Below, one piece after another: positions 22,372 to 33,900 of a stretch of DNA of 64,000 bases. Where the stretch lies: assembly GCA_015680685.1 (NCBI GenBank), contig MNCI01000270.1:29062-93061 (forward strand), in the 5' to 3' direction. Within the stretch, counting starts at the first letter, position 1. Every line of letters starts with the position of its first letter. The notes below the pieces were generated by a model. The model was given only the letters and a program-made list of their open reading frames with translations, was not told the origin of the DNA and did not search any database. This DNA comes from Gnetum montanum (taxonomy: Eukaryota; Streptophyta; Gnetopsida; Gnetales; Gnetaceae). A program made the translations under genes and the position numbers.

Positions 22372-22735
22372 GCATGTTGCACAAGATTGGTGCTCACCTT
22401 CATTGTCAACAAGAAAACCTCGTCAAAGCAAACAATTTGTTTGCTCTTGAGGGGTGCTTATACAAGGCAAAAAGCTTTTCCCACAACCCCTCAATAGTGT
22501 CTTCATCCCTGAAAGTGTACAGGATGTCATCAAATATACAAGGCTGCATAAATGACAAAGCCCTTCTATTAAGTAGTCTCCAATTCTTGTTGCTCATTTC
22601 AACAGGCTTTTTTGCAAATTCTTCTATTATTAGACCTTGGCACTACTTTTAATACAAAACATCAGTCATCAAAAGCTTCTAAAGCTGCCAGTTGGAATCT
22701 ATAAGCTTCAGAATCTTGCCTCCCTCCATCTCATT
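22372..22735 (-). pseudogene. Ty1/copia gag remnant
   Basis: The minus-strand frame reads KNWRLLNRRALSFMQPCI, then DILYTFRDEDTIEGLWEKL, then a Tyr/Ser/Ala-Asn-Lys-Leu segment. This is the gag-polypeptide (UBN2-type) pattern of copia elements: Trp, Ala-Leu-x-x-I, then T-x-x-x-L-W-x-x-L. Upstream, IDSNWQL with stops represents the start of the domain. No zinc knuckle, integrase or RT follows, so only a gag fragment remains, in the same orientation as the host gene. Confidence 0.7.
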
Positions 22736-22739
22736 AAAC

Positions 22740-23670
22740 ACTCAACAACGCTTTCCAATCATAAAAGTGTAGATTGTAAAGCTGCAAAATGACCAACAAC
22801 CCCAGAAATGCTGCAGCCACAGAACATCAAAGCTCTTAATACAAATTGTTGGCAGAATAAGGATTGTTCCAAATTTGTTCTCCTAAATTTGTTAAAATGA
22901 TATAACAAAAATAATGAAAAGAGAAATAAATCTGTTCAAGTAAAAAGAAACAAGAATGGATCATTAAGAAAGATGTTACATGGTAGAACATTTCGATCTA
23001 AAGGGAGAGCATCACAAGATGGCACAAAGATCTGAATTAGCTTCAACTGTAAAGAAGAGTTCATGATACAACCACAACCAAATACCAGATAGCATACAAT
23101 ATGTATATTCTGCCATTTCATGGTTTTGTTAAACCCAAGAAGCCTCACAATCAGTGGATCACATCAACGGCTGACATTGAATGGGATCCTAGGACCCTCT
23201 AAAAATCACAATACACAGGCATTATATGTGTTCTTTATTTTTTTAAAGTCCTCGCCTAAATATAACGTTTTAACCTAATAACGTAAAGCGACTTACGACA
23301 ATAACACTTTGCACACAAGTCATTTACAATGAAGCTCTAGCTTCACACTTTACTCCAACACATGCATTGTACTATTTATCATTTTCTAGGCAAAGAAAAG
23401 TATAATCACTAATCTCCAATTTCCTCTAGCACTGTCCCTTCCTGCCTTATGTTTGAAAAAGGTAACATTGCAACTAGCTGCACCATGGGAATAACCATCT
23501 ACAACTTTTCTACTGATTGGCCCCTTTCCAGAGAGCTAGTTACATAAGAATAGTGAAACGGTAGTATATAACTTAAACCAATCACATCAAAAAAAAAATG
23601 AAAAATGAAAAATGTAACGTAAGTAAATGATTGAAATATGCATGTAAGGAAAGAGATATTAAATGATTAC
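22740..23670. other. Intron sequence, nothing recognised
   Basis: AT-rich DNA between the copia gag remnant and exon 6. It could include the rest of that copia element, but I see no LTR or coding motif. Confidence 0.45.
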
Positions 23671-23785
23671 CTGTTGATCGGAGGTAGAATAAAATACATG
23701 AACCATGTAGCACAACAAATTTCTGGACCCAATCGTTGACATCTGTATCATCAATTGGAGGTTCACCTGGTAAAGCCAACCAGCG
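23671..23785 (-). CDS. PH-domain protein gene, exon 6 (N-terminal half of PH domain)
   Basis: The acceptor TACAG at 23786-23790 is followed by 38 codons plus one base, and the exon ends at a good donor, CAG then GTAATC. The peptide begins RWLALPGEPPIDDTDVNDW and continues with VQKFVVLHGSCILFYLRST. Trp-V-Q-K-F-V-V-L followed by a hydrophobic strand is the classic start of a PH domain (beta 1 to beta 3). The one-base overhang is completed by exon 7. I recall plant proteins annotated simply as PH-domain proteins with this block but cannot name an orthologue. No stop or frameshift. Confidence 0.9.
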
Positions 23786-23914
23786 CTGTAAAATGTACAT
23801 CAGGTAAAAGACATATCAAAAGAGTACTCAGGCATGCAACTCGTAGAATTAACAAAGAATTCTTATAGAACAAAAAAAGAAAAAAAAGAAAAAAAGAAAG
23901 TTATGCTTTATTAC

Positions 23915-23978
23915 TGTTCTAGTGTACAAATAACCTGCCAGCGTTGCAGATCTCAAAAGCTCATCAAGATGCTCCAAC
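23915..23978 (-). CDS. PH-domain protein gene, exon 5
   Basis: This 64-base exon completes a Gln codon begun in exon 4 and encodes 21 more residues, LEHLDELLRSATLAGYLYTR then T. The start continues the coiled coil of exon 4, and AGYLYTRT leads into the PH domain (the G-Y-L pattern that opens PH domains). It has the acceptor TATCAG and the donor GTAATA. The intron to exon 6 is 129 bases, but the intron on its 5' side is about 26.7 kb. Confidence 0.9.
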
Positions 23979-24594
23979 CTGATAGAAACAAGAACACCAA
24001 TTTGCGTGAAGTCTCTCAAAGTTATGTGGTATAGAGCATTAAGATAACCAAACTAGTGAAAAAAGGCTTTAGAGATGGCAAGGTTGCTTTGAAGTGGAAA
24101 ATGAAACTGGCAGAACATGGAATTGCTTTAAAGTGCATATCTATGTTTGACAGTTTTAGTGGGTGGATCACATTTTCTGGTTACCAGGAAAAATCCCTGA
24201 TCTTAAAATAGCCTATAAAGAGGTGCTTCTTCTCTCCATCGTGTCACAAAATATGCACAGTTTAGCCACAGAAAAATAACAAGAAAATGTCATGATAGCA
24301 CAACAAATATAAACAGTAATCAGAGAATAAACTTGAAATTTTCTTGATAATATCCAATTGCTCAGAGACAAAATTTTGACAATTGTGCTACACTTAATTA
24401 TGATTTTACTCAGTTTATGGCCAAATTGCATGAATAGGTCAGAAACCACATGTCTAAAAGGCATTCATGCCTCCCTTACGCATTCATGCCTTTGCTAACC
24501 TCATGCCTCCNTGAAATTGAAAAGAAAAATGCCAGATATGCTTCTGTGAAGAATAAGGGAAGAGAGATCATACCTTTTTTATATTTTCTTTCCT

Positions 24595-27500
24595 TCTTTT
24601 TTTTCTTTTTTTGAGAAATGATCAGGCAAATTATATTACAGGAAGCAAGTTACATGCAAGAATGGGCAGGGGTGAGAAACCCCCAATGCAACAAAACAAG
24701 AACCCAGTGGGGAAGGAAAACCCCTGCAACAACACCCACAAGGAAGGGGAAAGACTAGACCTGACCCTATCAGTAAGAGAACCATTGATGGCTGCAACAT
24801 GTGTCCCTCATGGCACTCAAAACCGCCAACCAAAAAACAGCAAAACCTAATATAAACACCTTTTGAGAAATGACAAAAATGTCAATTCATAGGGGGAATG
24901 GCAGCCTCTTGTAGGTATAGTGGGGCATCTACTATCCATGCACCCTGTCAACAATCTCATGCTCCTCCTCAAATAGCATAAACCCTACAGTCTCCTAAAA
25001 AATTTTGAACCTTTCCTCATGTTCGCCTTGCACCTGTTTTGCCATCTAGCACACCTTGTCAAGATGAAGAGTGCATGATGTTTGTCCGATGTACTTCTGA
25101 AGGTTGTCCCATAGAGTATCTATGTTATGCCCATCACAACATCTAGGCATCTGCCCTCTTTGAACCACATCCTGGCATTCAAGGTGAGTGTCTTATATTG
25201 GAGCTTCCTCATATTTTCATCTTCCAGGAGCTCCTTCACCCATCTAAACAACTCCTACTGCTCCTACTCCTACTCCTCCTTTTGCAACTGCTTTCTAATC
25301 CCCCGCACAACACCCCACCCCCAAAGAAAAAAAAAAAGACGATGAAGACATTGCCATGTGTGCCCTCCCCCTTCTTGCATACAGCCTAGTAAATAGTGCA
25401 ACAGCCAACCACTTGGAACATATGGCCATACAACTGGCCTAGCCACCTGCCAAAAGGCAAAAACCAAGTCGAAGCACCACCCCCATCAAGGTTGCTGAAG
25501 CACTGTGAGAAAAAACTGCAAAAGATTAATTCGTCTCCCCAACTGCAAGCATCACATGAACATGAAATGCACCTCTTGCAACTTCAAACTGTTCCCAAAC
25601 TAAATGAAGAAGCACTCCACCAACTCTGTCACCTCTTACTAGATGGATGACAAACATAAACGAGGATCCTGCCCACTAGAGGTCCTAGAGATGCTCCCTA
25701 AGAAGAATGGCACAACATCTTGTAGCCCCATGATGGTGAGCAAAATCACCTCCCCCATTGCCCAAATGATATTCCTGACAAGCTGGTTGACTTTGTCAAC
25801 CAACCCATTGTGGTGCGGCCACCACTGAGGCCACTCACCTCACCATACTTGCAAGGATTGTGGTGGCCAACGGCACTTCCCCTTTACTAGACAGAAATCA
25901 TGACATCCAATGTTTGATCTTAGCCTGCATTCTATGAATAATGCAAGACCAAGTAATTGACCATTGCCAAGCAAACATTGGAACCCCCAAAAATGCTTCC
26001 TCCTTACCCCTTTGTCCCATTCCTAGTACTTGAGGATCCCTCTTTTCATAACTAAGACAATGTGGATAAAATGGACAGCTAACGTGCCCCAATTGATGCT
26101 GAGACCCACCTCCCTACTCATCTTGTTCAATACCTTCTTGATATTTGACACTTGCAGCATTGTAGCTTTTGTCACCAAGATGGTGTTGTTTGCATAATGA
26201 TTAGTGATACACATGATGCCCTCCATCCTATAGTACATGGTCATGGTGTCCAGGACCAAGATAAATAAAAGGGAACATAATGGATCCCCTTGACGCAAGC
26301 CCCTTTGTAGGGAGGAGAACCCCCACAACTACTCATTGATATCAAATGAGAAGGCTCTAGTTTACTATATCTACAAACATAAGTTTACAAACCTAGGATG
26401 GAACCCCTTGCAGAGCATTATCTAACCAAGGGAGGTCCAATCAATTGTGTCATATGCTTGCACAATATCCAAATTAAGGAACATACCTAGGAATTCCACC
26501 CTCAATGTAGAGTGCATGAGCTCATGAAGAAGTCAGATTTCATCTCGGATGCACCTCCCCTCAACAAACTGCACCTAATAGTTCCCAATCAACAACGACA
26601 TCAATAGCTGCAAATGTCTCACCAAGACTTTGGAAAAGATACTAAGCAAGGATTTGCACACCCCAATAGGCTGAAAATCCATAGGTCTCACTAGAGTCAA
26701 GACCTTGGGCAACAAGAAAACCCTAGAACAATTGATTTTTTTTTGACTTGACCCCAATGCAACATGACATTGAATGCATCCACTAGGTTATCCCCAATGT
26801 CCTCAAAAAACTTGTTAAAGAATTCAATAGGAAAACCATTCAAGCCTGAAGCCTTCCCCACTTTCATAGTGTACATTGCTTCAAGAATCTCAACCCTTGT
26901 GATGTGTTGTAGTAGTCTTTGGTTATCCATTTGTGTAAACACCCTCTAAATCAACACTGTAATGGGGGAGGTGTCTCCCCTTTTCCATATCCTTTCCTAG
27001 AATTGCTAAATGCACTAGGCAATCTATCTTGGGTTTGTAATGCATGTTTCACCATCAAATAGCACCTCAATGTTTTTGGCCCTCTTGATGACATTGGCCG
27101 ACACAAAGAGAACTTCATATTACGGTCACCTTCTCTAAACCATCAAACCATAGAACATTCCTACCAATAAATCTCCTCCTCCATCGAGAGCCTTTGAAGA
27201 TCCTAAAGGATGAAACATTCCTCACTCTACAAAACCTTTTCCTCTTCTTGCAATTGTTGTATCATCTACAGTTTCGAAGTCCATTTGTACTTGAGAGACT
27301 TACCTATCATGCTTGGCTTATGCTCTAAATCCTTGTTTGACCTATTGAAGATTCCCTCTAAGAAACTTCCTCAAGTCATGACTACTGTAGTACACCAACC
27401 ACACCTCCTATAACAATTGTTTTAGCCAAGGTTTCCCCAACTAGGATTGCTCAAAACAAATGCCTTGGTAGCCTATGTCTCAAGGATGGTGTACCTTATA

Positions 27501-28737
27501 GTGCAAACCAATGGCCTATGATTGGAGGCCCTTTGTTCTAGGGCAATGACCTTGATGCATTTGTCCATGACTATCTTAGTACTAATCCATACTTTGTCAA
27601 TCTTAGACATGACATGATCATGCCCCCTTTTGTTGTTGGTCCATGTAAACTAGCAACCCAGAATATCCATGTCCACCAACTTGAAATCATTGAAAAATCT
27701 AGGGAAGTGTGATCCCCCATGAGGCTCCACAACTCCTTTTCTAGCTCTTCCCCACTCATAGAGCCTCTAGTTGAAAACCCTTGCTAGGATCCAAGCTTTG
27801 TGATTGCTCACCTCCAGTACAATAACTAGAAGCTCTTTACGCCAATCATCCTAGGTTTATGGACCATAAATGTTTATTAGTCAAATCCCCATATCAACGA
27901 AAAACAAAGTCAAGCCCCAATCAAAGACATATATCCACTCTACATTATATTTGGAATAATGGCCAACATCCCCACATGACCTCTACAATCCACAAAGAAT
28001 GAATACAAACTAGGCCAGTTTAACGAATGCCTTTGCGTATGTTGGAGCTTAGTCTCCTACAAGCAAACAATATTACAATCTTCTCTCCTTATGAGTTTTT
28101 TTTACAGCATTTTGCTTGTATGGGGTATATTGTCCCCTGCAATTCCATGAGAAAAGCTTCACGGTCTACCAATAGACCTTTTATTGTAGACCATCTTGAG
28201 GGTCCCCTAAGTTCCTAACTCCAAATCTTGAGTTGTTTACTTGATCTTGGTCTATTGGAGACTCGATCAGCCTATTTTCCTGGTTTCAAGCTGCACTTTG
28301 AATTTGGCCTCTTGATCTTTAAGAATTTGTCTCTTCGCCAATGGGAAGACAGGAACAATAGAACCCCAGGAAGGGGTCACACACAACTCCTATGTGAACA
28401 CCACCCCCATGGAACCCTCCATAGAAGCAAAGGAACCATCGGCAACTTGGACCTCCCCACCCATAGGGCAGGCCGCCCTAGCATCCTCTTCATTGCAATT
28501 AGTCTACAACAACACTTCCACCACCACCCCACCCCTCTCTCTCTTGTAGGGCAAGATGCCAAAGACCTCCAGGCTTTGGAGGGCCATAAACTTATTGCTA
28601 GCACCTCTCCCACCAAAATCTTTCTTCAACACACTTGAAAGAACAAGCCCAAACACAAAAGACCTTGGCAAGCTAAGGATGCCAAGGAAGACTTGACCCT
28701 TTTAAGAACTATGTTTGGCTGAAAATCAAGAAGCAAA
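24595..28737 (-). mobile_element. L1-like LINE copy F
   Basis: The 3' end is at 24595-24620 (T-rich on the plus strand) with the family end (RC: taatataatttgcc). Reading upstream: 3' UTR with a hairpin near 24670-24740, a J-like module, the charged region, ORF2 and the C-terminal part of ORF1 (28230-28737). The thumb of the reverse transcriptase passes directly into the post-zinc-finger region near 25.75 kb, so zf-RVT has been deleted. The copy lies in the same orientation as the host gene, directly behind exon 5. Confidence 0.8.
24930..28163 (-). pseudogene. LINE copy F ORF2 remnant
   Basis: The frame opens near 28163 with KLFSWNCRG, the start of the L1 endonuclease domain; here the first codon is GTG where ATG is expected. 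The endonuclease is broken (27571-27759 has one piece). The RT N-terminus is at 26697-26942 (KVGKASGLNGFPIEFF). The core at 26023-26328 has LRQGDPLCSLLFILVLD, and the catalytic YADD is YANN, so it is dead. The RT thumb is at 25898-26092 (TWSCIIHRMQAKIKHW). The C-terminal J-like module (24930-25130) reads TLHLDK at the HPD position and EERFKIF, stop, ETVGFM. Confidence 0.75.
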
Positions 28738-28890
28738 CATAAACTTATTGCTAGCACCTCTCCCACCAAAATCTTTCTTCAACGCACTTGAAAGAACAAG
28801 CCCAAACACAAAAGACCTTGGCAAGCTAAGGATGCCAAGGAAGACTTGACCCTATTAAGAACTATGTTTGGCTGCAAATCAAGAAGCAAA
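28585..28890. repeat. Tandem duplication of a 153-base unit
   Basis: Two nearly identical copies (28585-28737 and 28738-28890) of the upstream end of LINE F lie head to tail. Both run from cataaacttattgctagcac to aatcaagaagcaaa and differ at only a few bases. The high similarity implies a duplication younger than the LINE itself. Confidence 0.9.
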
Positions 28891-28914
28891 TATTTAAAAA
28901 TGTAGGTGAAGGCT

Positions 28915-29112
28915 AAAATCAATAACCATGCTTAGTGGTAAGAGTCTTAGCTTGGTACCCTATGTCACAAGTTCAATTCCACTCAGCAGCACTAAGTTAT
29001 AAATTTTATTCAAAATAATTGATAAAAGAAATTCTAAAACTGGTCTAATAGATCCAAGGGATCTCAATGGACGTAAAATAATATTTCAATCTTCGTTTCA
29101 ATATTACAAATT
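28915..29112 (+). mobile_element. tRNA-derived SINE copy 2
   Basis: The head has gcttagtggtaagagtctta (A box) and gttcaattcc (B box, 28971-28980), a near-canonical RNA polymerase III promoter. The body then matches copy 1 at 17797-17988: ccaagggatct, aatggacgtaa and a tail of tttcaatcttcgtttcaata. The two copies are about 11 kb apart on the same strand in two introns of one gene. No A tail or clear target duplication could be assigned. Confidence 0.75.
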
Positions 29113-29802
29113 TGCCACAATTTCATGAAGATGCAAATAATGTGGAAGTTTAAAAGAGTGTTGAAGAATTAAAGAAAAGTAGTAACGACCCAAAGATCAA
29201 CCAAGGAAAGCCATCATCCTAGAAGAAAGATCAAGCAAGCAAGCCGCCCTAGCATCCTCTTCATTGCAATTAGTCTACAACAACACTTCCACCACCACCA
29301 CCCCATGTGCCGCCTCCCCCTCCTTTTTTTAGAGCAAGATGACAATTGTGAAGATACAGTTTTCCTTTGTTGTAAGCAAATTTCAAGCTAGCTAGAAGGT
29401 TGTTATGAACTCATTAAGCTTTCATTAGCTTTGTGAACAAATCAATAGGATAAATCCCAAAAAAATCATTTTCAAAAAACTGAAACTTTGCTGCATGTGC
29501 ATCATCAACAATTTCAAGGTTTTGAGATGGCGAGAGTAGGTGTGGGAGAGGGAGTGGGTGCCAGTGCGGGTGTGGGTGCCAACAAGGGCATCGAAGAGGG
29601 AGATGGTGGAGTGGCAAACCCACATCCTATGGTGAGCAGGGTGGGGTTGGTTGTTGGTGGGGCCGGTGGGGAGGACAGGAGTGTAGGTGCAACATTTCTA
29701 GGGGCAAGCTAGCAGTCAAGTGACAAGGGCAGTGAAGCTTGTTCCCGGATGGAGGGCTCCATGCATCTTTAGGTTCATGGGAAGCCCTACAAGGAGGTTT
29801 AG

Positions 29803-30405
29803 ATGATGGAGAGGAGCTTGATTGGCAAGTTTGTGTTGTCGGGGGCCTACCCTAAGTTGGACCTAATTCAAAAATGGACTTTTGAAACTTGGGGTTTGGG
29901 GGAGCTTGAGACACGAAGTCTCTCAAAGGAGCTCCTTCTTTTTGTTTTCCAGTCGGTGGAGGACCACGACAAGGCCTTGTTAGGGGAGCCATGGTTTTAC
30001 CAAGCACAAGGGCTAGCACTGACACCATGGTGCCCTAGGGCTTATTAGGATATAGACTTGTTTTCTAAGGCACTTGTGTGGATTTCCATCTTAGATATTC
30101 CTTGGGAGATGTGGATGCATGAGTTCCTAAAAACACTTGTCGGGTTCTTTGGTGAGTTTATTTATTTTGACAACTTTACTGGCTCCATGGAGCAGATGGG
30201 CTTTGCTAGATTTTGTGTGTGGAGATCCCTCTCTTCCAAATATTTGATGAAGGAGATCATCTTAGAACTTCCATTGAGAGATGCAAAGATCCAAGTGGAA
30301 TATAAAAATCTGTCCAATGATAAAACAAGATCTACACCACCAAACACAGGCTGCTCCACATTGCAGCCACTTGCAGATTTAGGGGCAAATGCACCACCTA
30401 AATAG
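29803..30405 (+). pseudogene. LINE copy G ORF1, DUF4283-like
   Basis: The frame reads MMERSLIGKFVLSGAYPKLD, then a Trp-rich block (LLLFVFQSVEDHDKALLGEP, then WFYQAQGLALTPW), a stop near 30046, and then ALVWISILDIPWEMW and GFARFCVWRSL. This is the DUF4283 pattern found in plant LINE ORF1 proteins, which bind RNA: S-L-x-G-K-F, W at a fixed distance, V-L-x-G-x-P-W-F. The related ORF1 of H1 is at 47492-48013. A Gly-rich leader precedes it (from 29527). No CCHC knuckle is visible after it. One internal stop makes it a pseudogene. Confidence 0.8.
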
Positions 30406-30993
30406 ATTGTAGAATGATGGGTATGCGTGGGGCATCATGGATGTCCGATGGTGGCACCTCTAAAGAAGACTATAGAAGAACAACAATAAAAAGTACTCAA
30501 GGCCTTTGAAGATTTGCAACTATATGTTACAATAAGCATTTTCATGAAACACTAAGTCCCTACAACACAAAACTGTGAAACATTGAGGGCAAAACCGTTG
30601 GGAGATTCCCCCAGTGGCAAAGGTGGCTAATAACCTAGCACCAATGCTGGCACTAGTGGAGTTAGCCTATGGACCGATCTTGGTCAAGGGGCAATCCTTG
30701 CAGGGGAAGGGATCCTTCCAACTCCTTGATCCCTTCCTCGACGAGAAGGGGTGTGGAGCTCACCCCATTAGGTGATTGGGTGTCGATAGTCAGGGAAGCG
30801 TTGATGCCCAGAATGTCAAAAGTCTCTAATCCAATGGCAAGGGAACCTAGAAATTTTCCCCTATCACCGAGCTCAGGGAAGATGGGTAGGCCTCCTACAC
30901 CACTCACTCACGCAAGAAAACATAGATGGATATTGATTTGGGGTTGTAGCTGACCTTGAAAGAGGTCTATAAAAAATGGTCCATGGGTAAGCC

Positions 30994-33900
30994 ATGAAAA
31001 TTCTCTCCTGGAACTGTAGAGCATAGGGTACGGCCTACAAAAGAATACCCTAAAAGAGATTGCTAGAAGTGAAGATTATGATGTGATCTATCTCCAATAG
31101 ACAAAGTTGTAGCTGGCCGAATTCCATCATTTGAGGTGGGAAGGCTGGCATACGCAGTTGGTGGCTTGTCAGAGCTAGGCAGGGGGATTAGTGATTTTGT
31201 CAAAAATCACTTTTAACCTACTGGACTCTTTTGTGCGGAATATAACAATTCATATTTCTTCGACTGGGCTTTGGGTTACCAATTTCTATGGGACCCAAGT
31301 GTGGCAGGCCAGGTTGTAGGAGTTAAGCAGGGTGGCAACGTTGATGCCTAACACTGGCCGATGCGTCATTGTTAGTGACTTCAATCAACGCCTACATCCA
31401 TGGGAGAAATTAAGGGAAGACAGTAGTAGCACCCTTGGGGCTCAACAATTTCTATGGTTCTTGGAATCATATGTGCTGGTGGATATGGAGATAGAAAATT
31501 GCTACTTCACATCGAGTAATAGGAGGCGAGGCAATGATCGGGTGCTATCTAGGATTGACGAGGTGTTGGAAAGTTCAGAACTTTTCATGTAATTTGACAT
31601 CCAGGTTTTTGGGAAGGAAAGGCATGCATCATATCATCGTTCCATTGTCTACCATATGGGAGGTAGAAGATGAGACGCCACCCCCCCCCCCCCCCCCCCC
31701 CGGGGGTCCTTTTTTTTTTTTTTTTCAATTTGAGCGCTCCTGGCTCCTCAAGCCATAGCTAAGACCTCTTGTGAAGGAGACATGGGGTGGTTACCCCAAT
31801 TAGAGAGACCCACAGGATTTCCTTAGAGATGGCTTGCTCCAATTGAAATGGGTTATTCGCTCTAAAAAGATTTAAGACAAGTTCACCTTTAGAGCTTGCA
31901 AGAGGGACTTTCAACGACACCTATGGGACATTCAAGATCAGCAAGAGTCAAGGGCATGGTTAGAGAAGGAGGAGGATGTTATTCTGAGGCAGCTCCAAGA
32001 CCTCGCTGCAAAGGAAGAATTATATTGGAAGCAACAGGCTCGAGTTGATGGCGTAGGGAGGGGGACAAGAACACACAACTTTTCTTTGCTACTACCAAAT
32101 CTAAGGGACAAGCAAAGCAAACGTTCCATCTGGTGAAAAATAGATCCAATCTTGAGAACCCCCAGGTAATCGTGAAGGCAATGGGTGATTATTGGGTGAA
32201 CATATGGGGCAAAGGGCACACACTTCCAGTTTCAATATAGGTGCAACTTGTGTTAGGAGAAGAGAAGAACCGTTTGCTGTTGGCCCCTTTCATGATGCAG
32301 GAGTTGGACACAGCCATGATGTCAATGAAGGCAGATAAGGCTCATACCCCAGATGGCTAGAACATTAAGATTTTCAAGGGGTTTGCGGATCTACTCGAGC
32401 AAAATGTGTTGGATGCTTTCAATCTGATGTTATGGAGGCGGCAAGTTCGACAGGAGCTTAATTGCTCCAAGATTGTCCTCATCCCCAAGCAACCCAACCC
32501 AACGAATTCAATGCAATTTCAGCTTATCAGTGTTTGCAATGTTCTGTTATGTGTTTTCACTAAGATGCTGGTCTAGCATTTGGCCCTGATGATATCAAAG
32601 CTGGTAGAAGAACATCAAGCAAGCTTCATCATAGGTAGATTCTTATAGGACCAAGTGATCTTGATGCAAGAAGTTCTTCATGTAATGCAAGAGGAGGGTT
32701 TTTTTGGGATGTGCCTGAAACTTGACATTACAAAAGCATATGATACAGTGAACTAGGAGGCTCTTTCCACAATTATGATTAACAAAGGTTTTGATTCCAG
32801 ATTTGTCAATTTGTGCATCTAGTTGTAGGTGTTGGGAGCATATTCTAACATTGGTGTGAAGCTCTAGGGGTTCTCCTCCTCAAGTAGGGGTCTTCAACAA
32901 GGAGATTTGCTTTGCCCTTAATCATAATGGATACCCTGCAACTATATTGCAAGGCAAAAGGTGTTAGAGGGCTTGAGATTGTAGGGGTGGAGTGCTTAGC
33001 GCAACACTATGTTGATGACACTATTCTACTTTCATGGGCTATTGTGCCACAAGCTATGGTGATTGACTACGCTCTCAAACGTATGGCCTTGGAGGTAGGA
33101 TTAGAAATTAACCATGGCAAGTCAACCCTTCACTTGCTTAATGCTGATGCTCGAGTGGGGCACAAAATTTCACAAGTACTAGGGATTCTTTAGGGTATGG
33201 CATAGGATTCCTATTTAGACATCACTCTATTTGAGTGGGAGAGAAATCGTAATTGGTCCCAAATGGTGCAAAAAATGGAATACCAGATTGGACATTGAAC
33301 TAATCATTTCCTTACTCAAAAAGGGCAAGTAATGCTTGCTACAATAGTTTTAGCTGCCATGGCCCAGTTCACGGCCTCTGTGGCTTCTCCTCCTAAGGGC
33401 ACTATCAAGAAGATTGATTAGCTAGTTCACAACTTTATTGGTTAGGGGGTAAAGGGGGTAATCGTATACATCTGGTCTATTGAGAGACTATTGCGAGAGC
33501 TAGGGATGCTAGAGGCCTAGGAGTTTTGAAATTTGAAGACAAAATAATGATGGGCAATCAGAGACTAATTAACCATCTATTACAAAATCAAGACGGGGCG
33601 CTCAATGGATTAAAATTATGGATGGTAAGTATAGGCGTTGGGAAGCAAACCATCAGGATTCATCGATATGGAGAACACTTTGCAAACATGCATAGGTTTT
33701 GCTAAGGGGAGGCTTGCTGGGGTCATCGTTGCAGCAACTTATTGAGGCAAAGTATCCTGAGTTGACGAATGGGCAAAAATTTGGAAGGGATGGCTACAAG
33801 AAAAGCCTAAGGTTTTCATTTGGCTTACTAGGCATGATGTGCTTCCAGTGCAGGCTATCCTACATAGGAGGGGGTTAAGTATTAATGATAGTTGTCCATT

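Larger units (their letters stand above)
28472..29306. repeat. Displaced duplication of about 64 bases
   Basis: The segment starting gccgccctagcatcctcttc occurs at 28472-28535 and again, nearly unchanged, at 29243-29306, on the same strand and 771 bases apart. Between the copies lie the 153-base tandem duplication and a SINE. This suggests slippage or template switching during insertion or repair. Confidence 0.8.

Noticed and set aside
28228-28638. A 136-codon forward frame
   Set aside because: It overlaps the ORF1 end of LINE copy F on the other strand and has no motif; His/Leu-rich content is typical of a shadow frame.
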